Shown here: in pieces, positions 8,728 to 18,500 of the stretch
Numbering within the stretch: position 1 is the stretch's first letter
How the letters are laid out: every line of letters begins with the position of its first letter
NCBI RefSeq assembly: GCF_000421585.1
Contig: NZ_ATXH01000005.1
Coordinates: 1 to 64,000, forward strand
Reading direction: 5' to 3'
DNA length: 64,000 bases
From: Thermodesulfatator atlanticus DSM 21156
GTDB lineage: Bacteria > Desulfobacterota > Thermodesulfobacteria > Thermodesulfobacteriales > Thermodesulfatatoraceae
Position numbers and translations under genes: made by a program
The notes under the pieces: model-generated
Databases searched by the model: none
Told to the model about the DNA's origin: nothing
The model's input: only the letters and a program-made list of their open reading frames with translations

Positions 8728-10608
8728 AAAACTTTTTTCAAACCTGACAATTCTATTCCTGCCTCTTCTTTTTGCTTCGTAAAGAGCGATATCGGCAAAG
8801 TTAATTACTTGCCATAAATCATCATCGTCTTCGGGAAACTCTGCGATCCCACCAGAGATAGTTATAGTGGTGACTTTTCCTTCGTGCGAAAAATTGGTTT
8901 TTTGAATTTGTTTTCTTATTCTCTCTGCTACTTGTAATGTGGTGTCAGGATTGGCATCTACTAGTAGAACTAAAAATTCTTCTCCTCCGTAGCGAATGGC
9001 AAAATCGCTTTTTCGTAAACAAGAAGATAAAATGTTAGCGATCTTGGCTAAAACAAAATCTCCAAATAAGTGTCCGTAGTTGTCGTTTATGTCTTTGAAG
9101 TGGTCTATGTCAAACATGATAACACCTATGTTGCTTTTTCTTCTTATTATGCCTGCTGAAATCTGAGGGATAAGCTCTTCGAGTAGGCGTTTATTATATA
9201 GTCCGGTCAAGCTGTCTTTTAAAGACATTTCTTTTAATTTTTCTGCAAATCTTTTGGCCTCAATTATAGGAGCAGCCTCTTGGAGGTAGGCAGTTACTTT
9301 TTCATTGATTATTTCGATTTCTTTTTTCGATCTTTCATTTTTCTCTAGTTGAAAATGGACTACTCCAATAACTTTTCTGCCTTCTTTCATCGGTAAACAA
9401 ATGTAATCTTTCTCTTGATTTTTGAAATAATTGCAATAATAGGTAAAATGGAGAGAACTTGCCATTAGTGCACTGCGAAATACTCTGCATAGTTTTGGAT
9501 TTTCATTTATGCTTTTTAAGCAGTTGTAGTAATTGTTTTTATTTAGCTTGTTGATCTTTGTTGCCATTTTTTGTTTATTGTTTTGGTGTACTTCAAGTAT
9601 TGTAAAATTTTTAAGGTTGAATTTTTTTTCAAAAACATCGGCAAGTCGTTGATATACTTCGTGAGCGGTTTCGTCTGTTTCTATTGTTTGCCTAAATGAT
9701 GCAAGTTCATCTAGTTCTTTTACAAGGTCATTAATACTTTTTGCCAGCAGAGAGATTTCATCTTTGCCAGTAATCTTTAGGAAAGATTCTTGTATTTCTG
9801 TTCTAAGTCGTTTTTCAATTCCTCTTGAAATATTTTCTACTTGCTTTTTAAGATTTTCTAGTGGGATGCATACAAATTGTTTGGTGACAAAAGATACTAT
9901 GCTTAGAGCAATAATTATAAATAAAAAGGCAGTTATTGCGTTTTGTTTTATTAATTTTTGTGCTAGTCCCTTCAAGAGAGATATTTCTGTTTCCCTAACA
10001 TAAAACCCCCAGGTTTGGCCTTCTCTATTTTTAAAAGGAATAGCAATAAAGTTTTTCCCTTTAAAGGTCAAGTTTGATGGAAATTCTTTGGGTAATCCGT
10101 TTAATATTTTCTCAGGTATTATTTTTTTGTCTGCAATTATTTTTCCTTTGTGGATATAGTATATGCCATTTCTGATCTGATTCTCTTTTTCTATTAGTTT
10201 TGCAAATTCCTTTAAAGGGGCAGTTATTTTAACGGTTATGTTTTTTTCTTTCTGATATGCTATACCTTTTATGATTGGCTTGTCTTCTAGAGTTAGCTCC
10301 CAATATTCATCAAAGTTTGGTTTTTGTGTGGTAGGATAAAAAGTGACTTTATATCCGGCTATTTCTTTTCCTTTGACAAAATTTGGGTCGATTACTTTGG
10401 CTAAAAGGGCAAGGTTTTTAGCCTGATTTTCAAATAAGAGTATATCGTTATGGGCAAACTTTTCTTCTTCTTGTAGCAGAAATTTCTCGAAATTTTTTAT
10501 TTCTGTTGTGCCAAGCCAGCTTCCTATCAAAAAAGCTACGAACAGGAGACTGCCAAATGGCAGCAGAATGCGCCAGCGAATGGGGAGATGGTAAAAAAAC
10601 GCAAACAT
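8716..10608 (-). CDS. Membrane diguanylate cyclase (HAMP + GAF-like + GGDEF)
   Basis: About 630 residues. TM1 near the N-terminus, a periplasmic sensor region of ~190 residues, TM2 (AFLFIIIALSIVSFVT), a HAMP-like linker, a GAF-like region and a C-terminal GGDEF domain. The active site reads GGEEF and an inhibitory I-site (RKSD) lies five residues before it, so the enzyme should make cyclic di-GMP and be product-inhibited. An in-frame TTG at 10629 is possible, but ATG 10608 is preferred; neither has a clear ribosome site. It follows the NtrC-type regulator on the same strand, so kinase, regulator and cyclase likely form one operon. Confidence 0.88.
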   Translation of the reverse strand: MFAFFYHLPIRWRILLPFGSLLFVAFLIGSWLGTTEIKNFEKFLLQEEEKFAHNDILLFENQAKNLALLAKVIDPNFVKGKEIAGYKVTFYPTTQKPNFDEYWELTLEDKPIIKGIAYQKEKNITVKITAPLKEFAKLIEKENQIRNGIYYIHKGKIIADKKIIPEKILNGLPKEFPSNLTFKGKNFIAIPFKNREGQTWGFYVRETEISLLKGLAQKLIKQNAITAFLFIIIALSIVSFVTKQFVCIPLENLKKQVENISRGIEKRLRTEIQESFLKITGKDEISLLAKSINDLVKELDELASFRQTIETDETAHEVYQRLADVFEKKFNLKNFTILEVHQNNKQKMATKINKLNKNNYYNCLKSINENPKLCRVFRSALMASSLHFTYYCNYFKNQEKDYICLPMKEGRKVIGVVHFQLEKNERSKKEIEIINEKVTAYLQEAAPIIEAKRFAEKLKEMSLKDSLTGLYNKRLLEELIPQISAGIIRRKSNIGVIMFDIDHFKDINDNYGHLFGDFVLAKIANILSSCLRKSDFAIRYGGEEFLVLLVDANPDTTLQVAERIRKQIQKTNFSHEGKVTTITISGGIAEFPEDDDDLWQVINFADIALYEAKRRGRNRIVRFEKSFLKN

Positions 10609-10644
10609 CTTGTATGAGGGTATCGGCAATCTATGGAAAATTTT

Positions 10645-11988
10645 TTAAGCCAAACCCCAGCGGCGGAGTTTTTCGCGAAGGGTCTTGCGGTCAATGCGAA
10701 GAATTTGGGCTGTTTTGGTTTTATTTCCTCCGTATTTTTGAAATATATGCAGGATGTATCGTTTTTCTATTTCTTCTAAAGGCAGGTCATCTGGGAAGAA
10801 ACTTTCTTTCTTGGGCTTAAAGCCTGCAAGGTGTAAATCAGAGAGTGTAATCAGGGCGTCGTTAGCGAAAATAACTAGTCTTTCAATGGTGTTCTCTAGT
10901 TCCCTTACATTTCCTGGCCAGGCATATTGCGAAAGGGTTTTCAATACTTCTTCTTCGAAATCTAAGATTTTTTTACGGTACTTTTTGGCAAATTTTTTAA
11001 GGAAGTAACGGGCAAGAACAGGTATGTCTTCACGGCGTTCGCGCAAAGGTGGAATATGGATAGAAACAACGTTTAAGCGGTAGAAAAGATCTTGCCGAAA
11101 GCCGCCCTTTTTAATCTCTTCTTCAAGATCTTTGTTAGTAGCCGCGACAATCCTCACATCTACTTTAGAGACTCGGTGCCCTCCCACAGGAGATATTTCT
11201 TTGTCTTCTACGGCTTTAAGTAGTTTGGCCTGGATTTCTATAGAAATATTGCCTATTTCGTCAAAAAAGATAGTTCCGCCGTTTGCCAGTTCAAATTTGC
11301 CTATTTTGTGTTCCGTGGCTCCGGTAAAGGCGCCTTTAACATGGCCGAAGAGTTCTGATTCAAAAAGAGTGGGGACAAGGGTCCCACAATCTACAGCCAC
11401 AAAAGGGCCGCTTGCCCTTGGGCTCATTTCGTGAATCTTGCGGGCAAGAAGGCCTTTCCCTGTGCCAGACTCTCCTGTTATTAAAACTGTTGAGTCCGTT
11501 TGGGCCACCAGACGGGCCATGTTTATTATTTGCTTTATCGTCTGGCTTATACCGACAATGATGTTTTTGCCTTCTTTTTCAGCCAGGGTGTTTTTTAGGT
11601 AAATATTTTCAAGGGCAAGCTTTCTGCGGCGAAAAGCCTTTTCCACAGATATTTTTAGTTCGTCGGGATTGAAAGGTTTTTGTAAGAAATCACTGGCTCC
11701 CTTTCTCATCGCTTCCACTACGGTTTCTATAGAGCCGTATGCCGTAATGATGATTACTTCTGTAAGAGGGTCTGTTTCTTTTATCTTTTCAAGGATCTCG
11801 AGTCCGTTTACCCCGGGCATTTTCAAGTCAAGCAAAACGATATCAAAATCATATTGTTCGAGAATTTGGAGCCCTTCATAGGCCTCGGCAGCCATCTCTA
11901 CTTCGTAGCCGCTGCGGGTGAGCACGTGAAAGCAGGCGTCTCTTATGCCAGGATCATCGTCAATTATGAGAATTTTGCCTTTAATCAT
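10645..11988 (-). CDS. Sigma-54-dependent response regulator (NtrC family)
   Basis: 447 residues in three domains. The receiver carries phospho-acceptor Asp54 in IVLLDLKMPG. The AAA+ domain has Walker A GESGTGKG, the sigma-54 contact loop GAFTGA and Walker B GGTIFFDEIG. A Fis-type helix-turn-helix lies at the C-terminus (NKTKTAQILRIDRKTLREKL). It activates RNA polymerase-sigma54 at remote enhancers when phosphorylated. Its start overlaps the upstream kinase by eight bases, marking that kinase as partner. Targets are unknown; no clear -24/-12 promoter was noticed in the window. Confidence 0.95.
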   Translation of the reverse strand: MIKGKILIIDDDPGIRDACFHVLTRSGYEVEMAAEAYEGLQILEQYDFDIVLLDLKMPGVNGLEILEKIKETDPLTEVIIITAYGSIETVVEAMRKGASDFLQKPFNPDELKISVEKAFRRRKLALENIYLKNTLAEKEGKNIIVGISQTIKQIINMARLVAQTDSTVLITGESGTGKGLLARKIHEMSPRASGPFVAVDCGTLVPTLFESELFGHVKGAFTGATEHKIGKFELANGGTIFFDEIGNISIEIQAKLLKAVEDKEISPVGGHRVSKVDVRIVAATNKDLEEEIKKGGFRQDLFYRLNVVSIHIPPLRERREDIPVLARYFLKKFAKKYRKKILDFEEEVLKTLSQYAWPGNVRELENTIERLVIFANDALITLSDLHLAGFKPKKESFFPDDLPLEEIEKRYILHIFQKYGGNKTKTAQILRIDRKTLREKLRRWGLA

Positions 11989-12973
11989 GTTCGAAATGTA
12001 TCCTTGGAAGCTTTACTTTAAAGATTGTTTGCCCTGGTTTGCTTTTTACTTCGATCTTTCCTTCGTGGCGCTTAACTATACCGTGACAAATGGAAAGCCC
12101 CAAACCTGTACCTTTTCCGCCTTTTTTAGTAGTAAAAAAAGGTTCAAAAATGCGGGGTAATATCTCTTGTGGGATTCCTGGCCCGTTATCTTCAACCTCC
12201 ATAACAACCATTTCTTCTTCAGTGGAGAAATAGGTGCGAAATATGATGCGACCTTTGCCATTTAATGCTTCTCCGGCATTTATGATAAGATTTAGGGTGA
12301 GTTGTTCAAGCTGGCTGCGATTTCCCTGAACCAGAGGAATTTGCTTTTCTAATTCCCAGACAATATCAACCTCGCGGAAAAGTCGGTGGTCTTCGATTAA
12401 GGCAAACATATCGATTAAAAGCCTGTTTATGTCAATCCAGTCATTCAAGCTGGTGTCTGGACGCCCAAAATTTAGAAGGGCCTTGGCAATAATACGGCAC
12501 TTGGTGGCCAGTTTTATGATTTTGTCTGTATATTCCCAAAGCCTACCTTCTTGTTCAAGGTCTTCTTTTAGGAGGTTTGCGTAAAGGAGAATTCCTCCTA
12601 AAGGATTATTGATTTCATGGGCGATTTCGCCGGCTAATTTTCCCATGGCCGTGAGGCGTTCCGCCTGGAGCCACATCTCTTCTGTTGCACGCCGCTCACT
12701 AATATCCCGCACCAGTATTTGTCTTAATGATTTTTCGTAAGGAAGGATTACGACTTCAGCGGGAAATGTCTTCCCATTTGCTTTTATCCCTACGACCTCA
12801 AAAAGTCCAAAGCCTTCAGGGAAAGATTCAAACTGATCTGTGATAAATGCTGGAAGTTTATTCTTTTTAAAAAGGCGCAAGAATTCTTTGTTAGCAAAAA
12901 GCAAACGAAAATCAGCATCAAAAATTGCCAGGGCGTCTTTTACGTGAGAAAAGGCTCCAAAAGGAAATGTCAA
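11981..12973 (-). CDS. Cytoplasmic PAS sensor histidine kinase
   Basis: 330 residues, no membrane segments. A PAS domain (~1-95) is followed by a HisKA domain with phospho-acceptor His119 in [13 protein letters not shown] and an HATPase domain (N-box [11 protein letters not shown]-boxes DNGPGIP and GKGTGLGLS). It should phosphorylate the overlapping NtrC-type regulator in response to a cytoplasmic signal. The start is TTG at 12973 with GAGGTGG a few bases upstream. This start region overlaps that of the divergent mechanosensitive channel gene, so both promoters lie inside coding DNA or are shared. Confidence 0.92.
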   Translation of the reverse strand: MTFPFGAFSHVKDALAIFDADFRLLFANKEFLRLFKKNKLPAFITDQFESFPEGFGLFEVVGIKANGKTFPAEVVILPYEKSLRQILVRDISERRATEEMWLQAERLTAMGKLAGEIAHEINNPLGGILLYANLLKEDLEQEGRLWEYTDKIIKLATKCRIIAKALLNFGRPDTSLNDWIDINRLLIDMFALIEDHRLFREVDIVWELEKQIPLVQGNRSQLEQLTLNLIINAGEALNGKGRIIFRTYFSTEEEMVVMEVEDNGPGIPQEILPRIFEPFFTTKKGGKGTGLGLSICHGIVKRHEGKIEVKSKPGQTIFKVKLPRIHFEHD

Positions 12974-14253
12974 ACTCCCACCTCAATGGTATATTTGCTT
13001 GCGTGGAAAATTTTACCATTATTTTTCAGAAAATTCTTGGAAACCCCCTGTTACGTCTAGCCGTAGTTATCATCCTCGCTTTTGCCTCTTATGTGATCTC
13101 TCGCAAAGTGGTCGTTGAGACCGCGCATCGTTTGTCCAGGCGTTCGCCTAATCGCTGGGACGATTATCTTTCGCGTTTCAGGGTTTATGATCTCGCAGCC
13201 TATGCTATTGCGCTTATTATTCTTTTTTATGTGGCAAATTTGATTCCTTCCTGGGCACCGTATCTTGAGCGCCTGGCAGAGGTAGGCTGGGTGGTTTTGG
13301 CGGTTCTTTTTATTGACAGGATGCTTTCTGTTGGAGCAGCCATTTACGAGACGCATCCCATTGCCAAAGAGCACCCCATCAAGGGCTACATCCAGATAGT
13401 AAAGCTTTTTGTTTACGCGGCAGGGGTAATTATCGGTCTGGCTACCCTTTTGAATAAGTCTCCCTGGGTCTTTCTGTCAGGTTTAGGCGCCTTAAGTGCG
13501 GTCTTATTGATTATTTTTCGTCACACGCTCCTTTCCTTTGTGGCAAGCTTTCAGATTGTTTCTCAGGATTTATTCCGGCTTGGTGATTGGATTGAAATGC
13601 CCAAATTCGGAGCAGACGGTGAAGTCATAGATATTGCCCTTCATACGGTAAAAGTGCAGAACTGGGATAAAACTATCGTAGTTATTCCTACTTTTAAATT
13701 CTTAGAGGAGTCTTTCAAGAATTGGCGAGGGATGGAGCTTGCTGGTGGCCGCCGTATCAAAAGGGCCATTCTGGTTGACCAGGCAACTGTTAAACTTCTT
13801 GATGACGAGCTCTTATCCCGCCTACAAAAAGTCCATTTGTTAAAGGATTATCTTAGCCAGAAACTAGTCGAAATAGAGGCTTACAACCGAAAAAAAGGTA
13901 TTGATACTGAAGCCTCTCCTTTAAACGGGCGAAGACTTACTAATCTTGGCACTTTTCGTATTTATATCGAGGAATACCTGAAAAATCATCCCAAAATCCG
14001 CAAAGACATGACCTTAATGGTAAGACAGCTTGCCCCAACGCCTCAGGGGATTCCGCTTGAAGTTTACTGTTTTGTGGCAGATACCCGTTGGATTCCTTAC
14101 GAAAAAGTCCAGGCAGATATCTTTGACCATATTCTTTCAACCGCAGGAGAATTTGATTTGCGTGTTTATCAAATGCCTACCGGCGCTGATCTCAGAGAAG
14201 GCTTGGCAGCTTTGATACCTAAAAATTACCAGGGAGAAAGTCATGGAGGATAA
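12967..14253 (+). CDS. MscS-family mechanosensitive channel
   Basis: About 428 residues with four to five N-terminal membrane helices, a pore helix region (VFLSGLGALSAVLLIIFRHTLLSFVASFQI) rich in Gly/Ala and an MscS beta domain (FRLGDWIEMPKFGADGEVIDIALHTVKVQNWD, then VVIPTFKFLEES). This resembles the larger YbdG/MscM-type members. It releases solutes upon hypo-osmotic shock. The start is uncertain: ATG 12967 has AAGGAA directly adjacent; GTG 13001 is an alternative. It overlaps nhaA by 11 bases, coupling a tension valve to a sodium/proton antiporter. Confidence 0.85.
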   Translation: MSNSHLNGIFACVENFTIIFQKILGNPLLRLAVVIILAFASYVISRKVVVETAHRLSRRSPNRWDDYLSRFRVYDLAAYAIALIILFYVANLIPSWAPYLERLAEVGWVVLAVLFIDRMLSVGAAIYETHPIAKEHPIKGYIQIVKLFVYAAGVIIGLATLLNKSPWVFLSGLGALSAVLLIIFRHTLLSFVASFQIVSQDLFRLGDWIEMPKFGADGEVIDIALHTVKVQNWDKTIVVIPTFKFLEESFKNWRGMELAGGRRIKRAILVDQATVKLLDDELLSRLQKVHLLKDYLSQKLVEIEAYNRKKGIDTEASPLNGRRLTNLGTFRIYIEEYLKNHPKIRKDMTLMVRQLAPTPQGIPLEVYCFVADTRWIPYEKVQADIFDHILSTAGEFDLRVYQMPTGADLREGLAALIPKNYQGESHGG

Positions 14254-15634
14254 GGTCCCAATTCCTGATATTTACAGAATTTTTGCCCCCTGGGAAAGGG
14301 CTACCGACAAGTTCCTGACGCCGCTTGAAAGGTTTATTAAATCTCAAACAGCCACAGCCCTTTCTTTGATGCTGACTACAGCTATCGCGCTAATTCTTGC
14401 TAATTCTCCCTTAAGCGAGGCATATCATCACATTTTTGAAACTCCTCTTTCTATTTGTATTGGAGATAAATGTCTTAGTTATTCCCTGCACCACTGGATA
14501 AACGAAGGTTTGATGACTTTTTTCTTTTTCATCATAGGCCTTGAAATAAAACGAGAAATCCTGGTAGGAGAGCTTTCTGACCTAAGGGCAGCCCTTTTGC
14601 CAGTATTGGGAGCCATTGGCGGGATGCTTTTTCCTGCCCTTGTTTTTGTCATGGTTAACATGGGGAAACCAACAATCAGTGGATGGGGAATTCCCATGGC
14701 CACTGATATTGCTTTTGCTATCAGTGTATTGGTGATGTTAGGGCGCAAGATTCCCCCTTCTTTGCTGACTTTCTTGGTAGCCCTTGCCATTGTAGATGAC
14801 CTGGGAGCTGTTTTAGTAATTGCCCTTTTTTATACCAAGAGCATCAATTTTTGGGCGTTAGGAGTTGCAGGGGCCATTTTACTTGCCTTATGGATATGCA
14901 ATCGTGCTGGTATCCATCACGTTATACCCTATCTTTTAGGGGGGATTTTTGTCTGGGCTGCTATGTTGGTTTCAGGGGTTCATGCTACGGTGGCTGGGGT
15001 GCTTACTGCTTTTACCATTCCTTCTAAACCCAAAATCAGCCCGGCGCATTTTATTGATGCCCTTCAGATGCTCCTCCAGAGAAGATGTAAATACCACCCA
15101 GACCCAAGGGTGCTTACCGAAGAGCAACGTATCATGGCCAGTGCCGTGGAAAAAATAGCCGTAGAAGTAAGGTCTCCTCTTTATCGTATGGAGCATGCTC
15201 TTCATTTGCCTGTGGCTTTAATTGTTATACCTCTTTTTGCCCTGGCTAATGCAGGGGTTCATCTTGATCTTTCGGTGGTCAAGTCCGTCTGGCAAAAGCC
15301 CCTTTCTCTGGGAGTTATGCTTGGTTTGCTTTTAGGAAAACCCCTTGGCATAACCACTATGGCCTTTTTAGGGCGCAGGTTTGGCATAGTTTCTTTCCCC
15401 GACGGGGTACGCTTGTGCCACTATTGGGGCGTGGGGCTTTTGGCAGGAATAGGTTTTACCATGTCTATTTTTATCTCAGAGCTTGCGTTTAAGGGAAATG
15501 CGGCCTTTATTGAACAGGCTAAAGCAGCCATTATTATGGCGTCTTTCCTTGCAGGAGTTTCGGGGTATCTCTGGCTTCGTTTTGTCTCTAGGGTGGCTCC
15601 GTGTAAAGCCTGGCAAAAGGCTAAAGCTCAATAG
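14243..15634 (+). CDS. nhaA: Na+/H+ antiporter NhaA
   Basis: 463 residues, on the long side for NhaA (E. coli 388) because of a hydrophilic insert around residues 260-310. It shows the conserved GLEIKREILVGELSD, ATDIAFAISVLVMLG and the ion-binding double aspartate in ALAIVDDLGAVLVIALFY. It exports Na+ in exchange for H+ across the inner membrane. ATG 14243 follows AGGGAGAAA. Its last seven bases overlap the convergent endonuclease III-like gene. Confidence 0.95.
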   Translation: MEDKVPIPDIYRIFAPWERATDKFLTPLERFIKSQTATALSLMLTTAIALILANSPLSEAYHHIFETPLSICIGDKCLSYSLHHWINEGLMTFFFFIIGLEIKREILVGELSDLRAALLPVLGAIGGMLFPALVFVMVNMGKPTISGWGIPMATDIAFAISVLVMLGRKIPPSLLTFLVALAIVDDLGAVLVIALFYTKSINFWALGVAGAILLALWICNRAGIHHVIPYLLGGIFVWAAMLVSGVHATVAGVLTAFTIPSKPKISPAHFIDALQMLLQRRCKYHPDPRVLTEEQRIMASAVEKIAVEVRSPLYRMEHALHLPVALIVIPLFALANAGVHLDLSVVKSVWQKPLSLGVMLGLLLGKPLGITTMAFLGRRFGIVSFPDGVRLCHYWGVGLLAGIGFTMSIFISELAFKGNAAFIEQAKAAIIMASFLAGVSGYLWLRFVSRVAPCKAWQKAKAQ

Positions 15635-16275
15635 GAAACACCTTCTAAAGGGCACTTTGAGCAGATAGGTTTTTTAGGGCGGCAGTAGTTTTTCCCTGTG
15701 GCAACTAAAAGGGCGTGGTACTCGTTAAAAAGGCTTACGTCTTCCGGGAGATTGTCCATAAAAAGTTTTTGAAGTTCGTGATAATCCATTTCTTCGGTGG
15801 CAAGCCCGTGGCGCAGCAAAATCCTGCGGGTATAAGCATCGATTACAAAGATGGGAAGGTTCCCGGCATAAAGGAGGATAGAATCTGCGGTTTCTGGTCC
15901 GATTCCGGAGACTGAAAGAAGTTTTTCTCTGGCAGCCTGAACGCCAAGCTCAAAAAGCAGGTCAAGGTCCCCTTCGAATTCTTCCACAAGCATTTTGATG
16001 AAATTTTTTAGGCGTTTGGTTTTAACCCTGAAATACCCTGCGGGTTTTATCAGGTTTGCTACTACTTCTGGGGGAGCATCATAAAGAGCGTGCGGCGAAA
16101 GCAGTTCGTGGTCTTTCAGGTTTTTTATGGCCCTTTCCACGTTTTGCCAGTTGGTATTCTGCGTCAAAATGGCCCCTACGCAAACTTCAAAAGGGCTCTC
16201 CCCTGGCCACCAATGCTGGGGGCCAAAATGCCTGAAAAGCCTTTCATAAATTTCTACAAAGATGTTTTCGCTCAT
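15628..16275 (-). CDS. Endonuclease III / MagIII-like DNA glycosylase
   Basis: 215 residues, HhH-GPD fold. The hairpin is LLSVSGIGPETADSILLYAG and the catalytic aspartate lies in FVIDAYTRRIL. The lyase lysine of endonuclease III (GRKTA) is replaced by glutamate (GPETA), which predicts a monofunctional glycosylase. The C-terminal iron-sulfur motif has three cysteines (CRPKKPICSKC) and the fourth position is serine (TCC codon) two residues before the stop. The GAILTQNT.W opening resembles the 3-methyladenine glycosylase III group. Its start overlaps the DMT permease stop by four bases. Confidence 0.88.
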   Translation of the reverse strand: MSENIFVEIYERLFRHFGPQHWWPGESPFEVCVGAILTQNTNWQNVERAIKNLKDHELLSPHALYDAPPEVVANLIKPAGYFRVKTKRLKNFIKMLVEEFEGDLDLLFELGVQAAREKLLSVSGIGPETADSILLYAGNLPIFVIDAYTRRILLRHGLATEEMDYHELQKLFMDNLPEDVSLFNEYHALLVATGKNYCRPKKPICSKCPLEGVSY

Positions 16276-17159
16276 CCTGAAAGGGCAATTAAAAATACAC
16301 CTGCAAGCATTAAAATAGCCCCAAATAAACGCTCGCCAAAGGCTTTTTCTCCGAAGAAGATACCACCGATGACCACCCCAAAAAGCACACTTAGTCTTTT
16401 AACCGCGATCATATAGGCTGCAGGTGCAAGGCTTATGGCCCACACATGACAAACCGCTGCTACGGCTTGAGAGATAGACACAAGACTTGCCCCTTTTGGG
16501 GCATTTTTAAAAACCGTCCAAGGTGTTTGGCGGCAAAAGAGCGTAAGGGCTAAGGCCACGAATATGCCCAAGAAACCGTAATAAAAAATCGCAAAGAAAA
16601 AGCGTTCAGAGTGTTTAATAGCTACTTTCAAAAGCACCGAAGTAAAGGCGTAAATAAAAGCTACCAGCAGCATCAAAACCGAACCACGTTCTTTAAAAAT
16701 GGCTTTTAAGGGATGCCAGAAGCCATAGCGCGCAAGGGAAAGATTAAGAAAGTAGCTTCCGCAAACAATCAAAAAAATGCCGAAAGTGCCTGCGGTGCTC
16801 AATTTTTCGCCTAAAATAACGTAGCCTGTGAGGATGATAAAGGCAGGAGTAAAGGCAAGGTAAGGCACTGTCAAAGAAAGAGGAGAGATCCGAATTGCCT
16901 CCATGTAGCAAAGAATGGCAATGGTCTCAAGGGGATATAAAATGGCGATAGTTTTCCAGAAAGACTGAGAAAGCTCAGGCCAGGGCCAGAAAAGCAATAC
17001 CGGGAGAAAAATAACGCTTGGCCCTAAAATACGGGCCATAACCATGCTAGGGGTCCCCAGGTGTCGCAAATAATGTTTGCTTAAGGCATCTCCACAGGCG
17101 GTAAAAAGTGCGGTATTTAATGCCAGTAAAAACCAGAGCATAAAGGCCTGATAAGGCAA
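16272..17159 (-). CDS. EamA/DMT-superfamily permease
   Basis: 295 residues, about ten predicted membrane helices in two EamA repeats (first ending near FLIVCGSYFLNL, second near GAILMLAGVFLIAL). DMT permeases export or import small metabolites; the substrate cannot be read from sequence. It is transcribed with the downstream glycosylase (ATGA-type overlap). The gene is divergent from mtaD with 30 bases between starts. Confidence 0.88.
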   Translation of the reverse strand: MPYQAFMLWFLLALNTALFTACGDALSKHYLRHLGTPSMVMARILGPSVIFLPVLLFWPWPELSQSFWKTIAILYPLETIAILCYMEAIRISPLSLTVPYLAFTPAFIILTGYVILGEKLSTAGTFGIFLIVCGSYFLNLSLARYGFWHPLKAIFKERGSVLMLLVAFIYAFTSVLLKVAIKHSERFFFAIFYYGFLGIFVALALTLFCRQTPWTVFKNAPKGASLVSISQAVAAVCHVWAISLAPAAYMIAVKRLSVLFGVVIGGIFFGEKAFGERLFGAILMLAGVFLIALSG

Positions 17160-17189
17160 AATAATTTGAGCGTCAAGTAAGGGGGCAAG

Positions 17190-18500
17190 ATGAAAATACT
17201 TTGTGCCAAATATGTTATTACGTCAGCAACCGAAGAACCCAAAAAAGACCACGCCTTGGTAGTTGAAGGGTCTCAGATAAAAGCGCTTGGCCCTGTAAGC
17301 GATATCAAAGACAAATTCCCTCAGGCCGAGATAATCGACTTTGGCGAAAGCATTGTTTTCCCGGGACTTGTGAATGCTCATACCCATGCTCCCATGACCA
17401 TCTTTCGTGGCTTGGCAGACGACCTTCCTCTTATGACCTGGCTTGAAAATTATATCTTCCCTGTGGAAAAGCATTTGCGTGCGTATTGGGTGTATTGGGG
17501 AACCAAGCTTGCCATTGCTGAAATGCTGCGTTCAGGCGTTACCCTTTTTGCAGACATGTATCTCTTTGAAAAGGAAGTCATAAGAGCCGTTGAAGAAACA
17601 GGGGTGCGGGCTACTTTAGGAGAGGGGCTCTTTGATTTTCCCTCGCCAAGCTACGGCCCCCTTGAAAAAGGCCTTGCCCTTACCGAAGAATTGCTCAAGG
17701 AATTTGCCAATCACCCTCGCATAAAGATCATGGTCTGCCCCCATGCTACTTATACCTGCTCGCCAGACACCCTTAAGAGAGCGGCTGCTATCGCCGATCG
17801 TTACGGGGCGTTAATTCATATCCATCTTTCTGAAACTCGAGAAGAAGTCTCTCTTATCAAGGCCCGTTATGGCCAAAATCCACCGGCACATCTTGATTCC
17901 TTGGGGCTGCTTCATGAAAGACTTTTAGTGGCCCACGCAGTGCAGCTTACCGATGAAGAAATAGAACTTTTGGCTCAAAAAAAAGTAAAAGTTGCTCATT
18001 GCCCTGAGAGTAATTTAAAGCTTGGTTCAGGGATAGCGCCAGTGCCAGCGCTTCTTGAAGCTGGTGTTTGTGTGGGAATTGGCACTGATGGGCCAGCAAG
18101 TAATAACGACCTTGACCTTTTGGGAGAGATGCGCACCGCAGCCTTAATTCAAAAGGGCCTCACTTTTGACCCTACCAGGCTTCCTGCGCAAAAAGTCTTT
18201 GAAATGGCAACTTCTTTAGGGGCAAAAGCTTTGGGCTGGGATATTTTGGGTGCCTTGAAAGAAGGCTACCAGGCAGACCTTTGCGTAGTCTCCCTTGACA
18301 AAGAAAACCTGGTGCCTTGCTATGAGCCTTTTTCGCTCCTGGTTTATAGTGCCAGGGCAGGAGACGTAACCGACGTCATGGTGGCAGGGGAGTTTGTTAT
18401 GCGCAGGGGTGAGATTTTGACTTTTGACGTGCGCGAAGCCAAAGAACAGGTAAAGAAAATATCTCAAGAGGTAAGAGATATCCTAGCGCAAAGGAATTAA
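17190..18500 (+). CDS. mtaD: 5-methylthioadenosine / S-adenosylhomocysteine deaminase
   Basis: 436 residues, amidohydrolase superfamily. The metal motif HxH is in VNAHTHAPMTIFRGLADDLP; further ligand histidines occur in LIHIHLSETREE and the aspartate in GIGTDGPASNNDLDL. The pattern and length match MTA/SAH deaminase, which deaminates by-products of SAM use, so it recycles methylation waste in the cytoplasm. ATG 17190 has GGGGG upstream. Its stop interlocks with the convergent LOG-like gene (shared ttaa). Confidence 0.9.
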   Translation: MKILCAKYVITSATEEPKKDHALVVEGSQIKALGPVSDIKDKFPQAEIIDFGESIVFPGLVNAHTHAPMTIFRGLADDLPLMTWLENYIFPVEKHLRAYWVYWGTKLAIAEMLRSGVTLFADMYLFEKEVIRAVEETGVRATLGEGLFDFPSPSYGPLEKGLALTEELLKEFANHPRIKIMVCPHATYTCSPDTLKRAAAIADRYGALIHIHLSETREEVSLIKARYGQNPPAHLDSLGLLHERLLVAHAVQLTDEEIELLAQKKVKVAHCPESNLKLGSGIAPVPALLEAGVCVGIGTDGPASNNDLDLLGEMRTAALIQKGLTFDPTRLPAQKVFEMATSLGAKALGWDILGALKEGYQADLCVVSLDKENLVPCYEPFSLLVYSARAGDVTDVMVAGEFVMRRGEILTFDVREAKEQVKKISQEVRDILAQRN

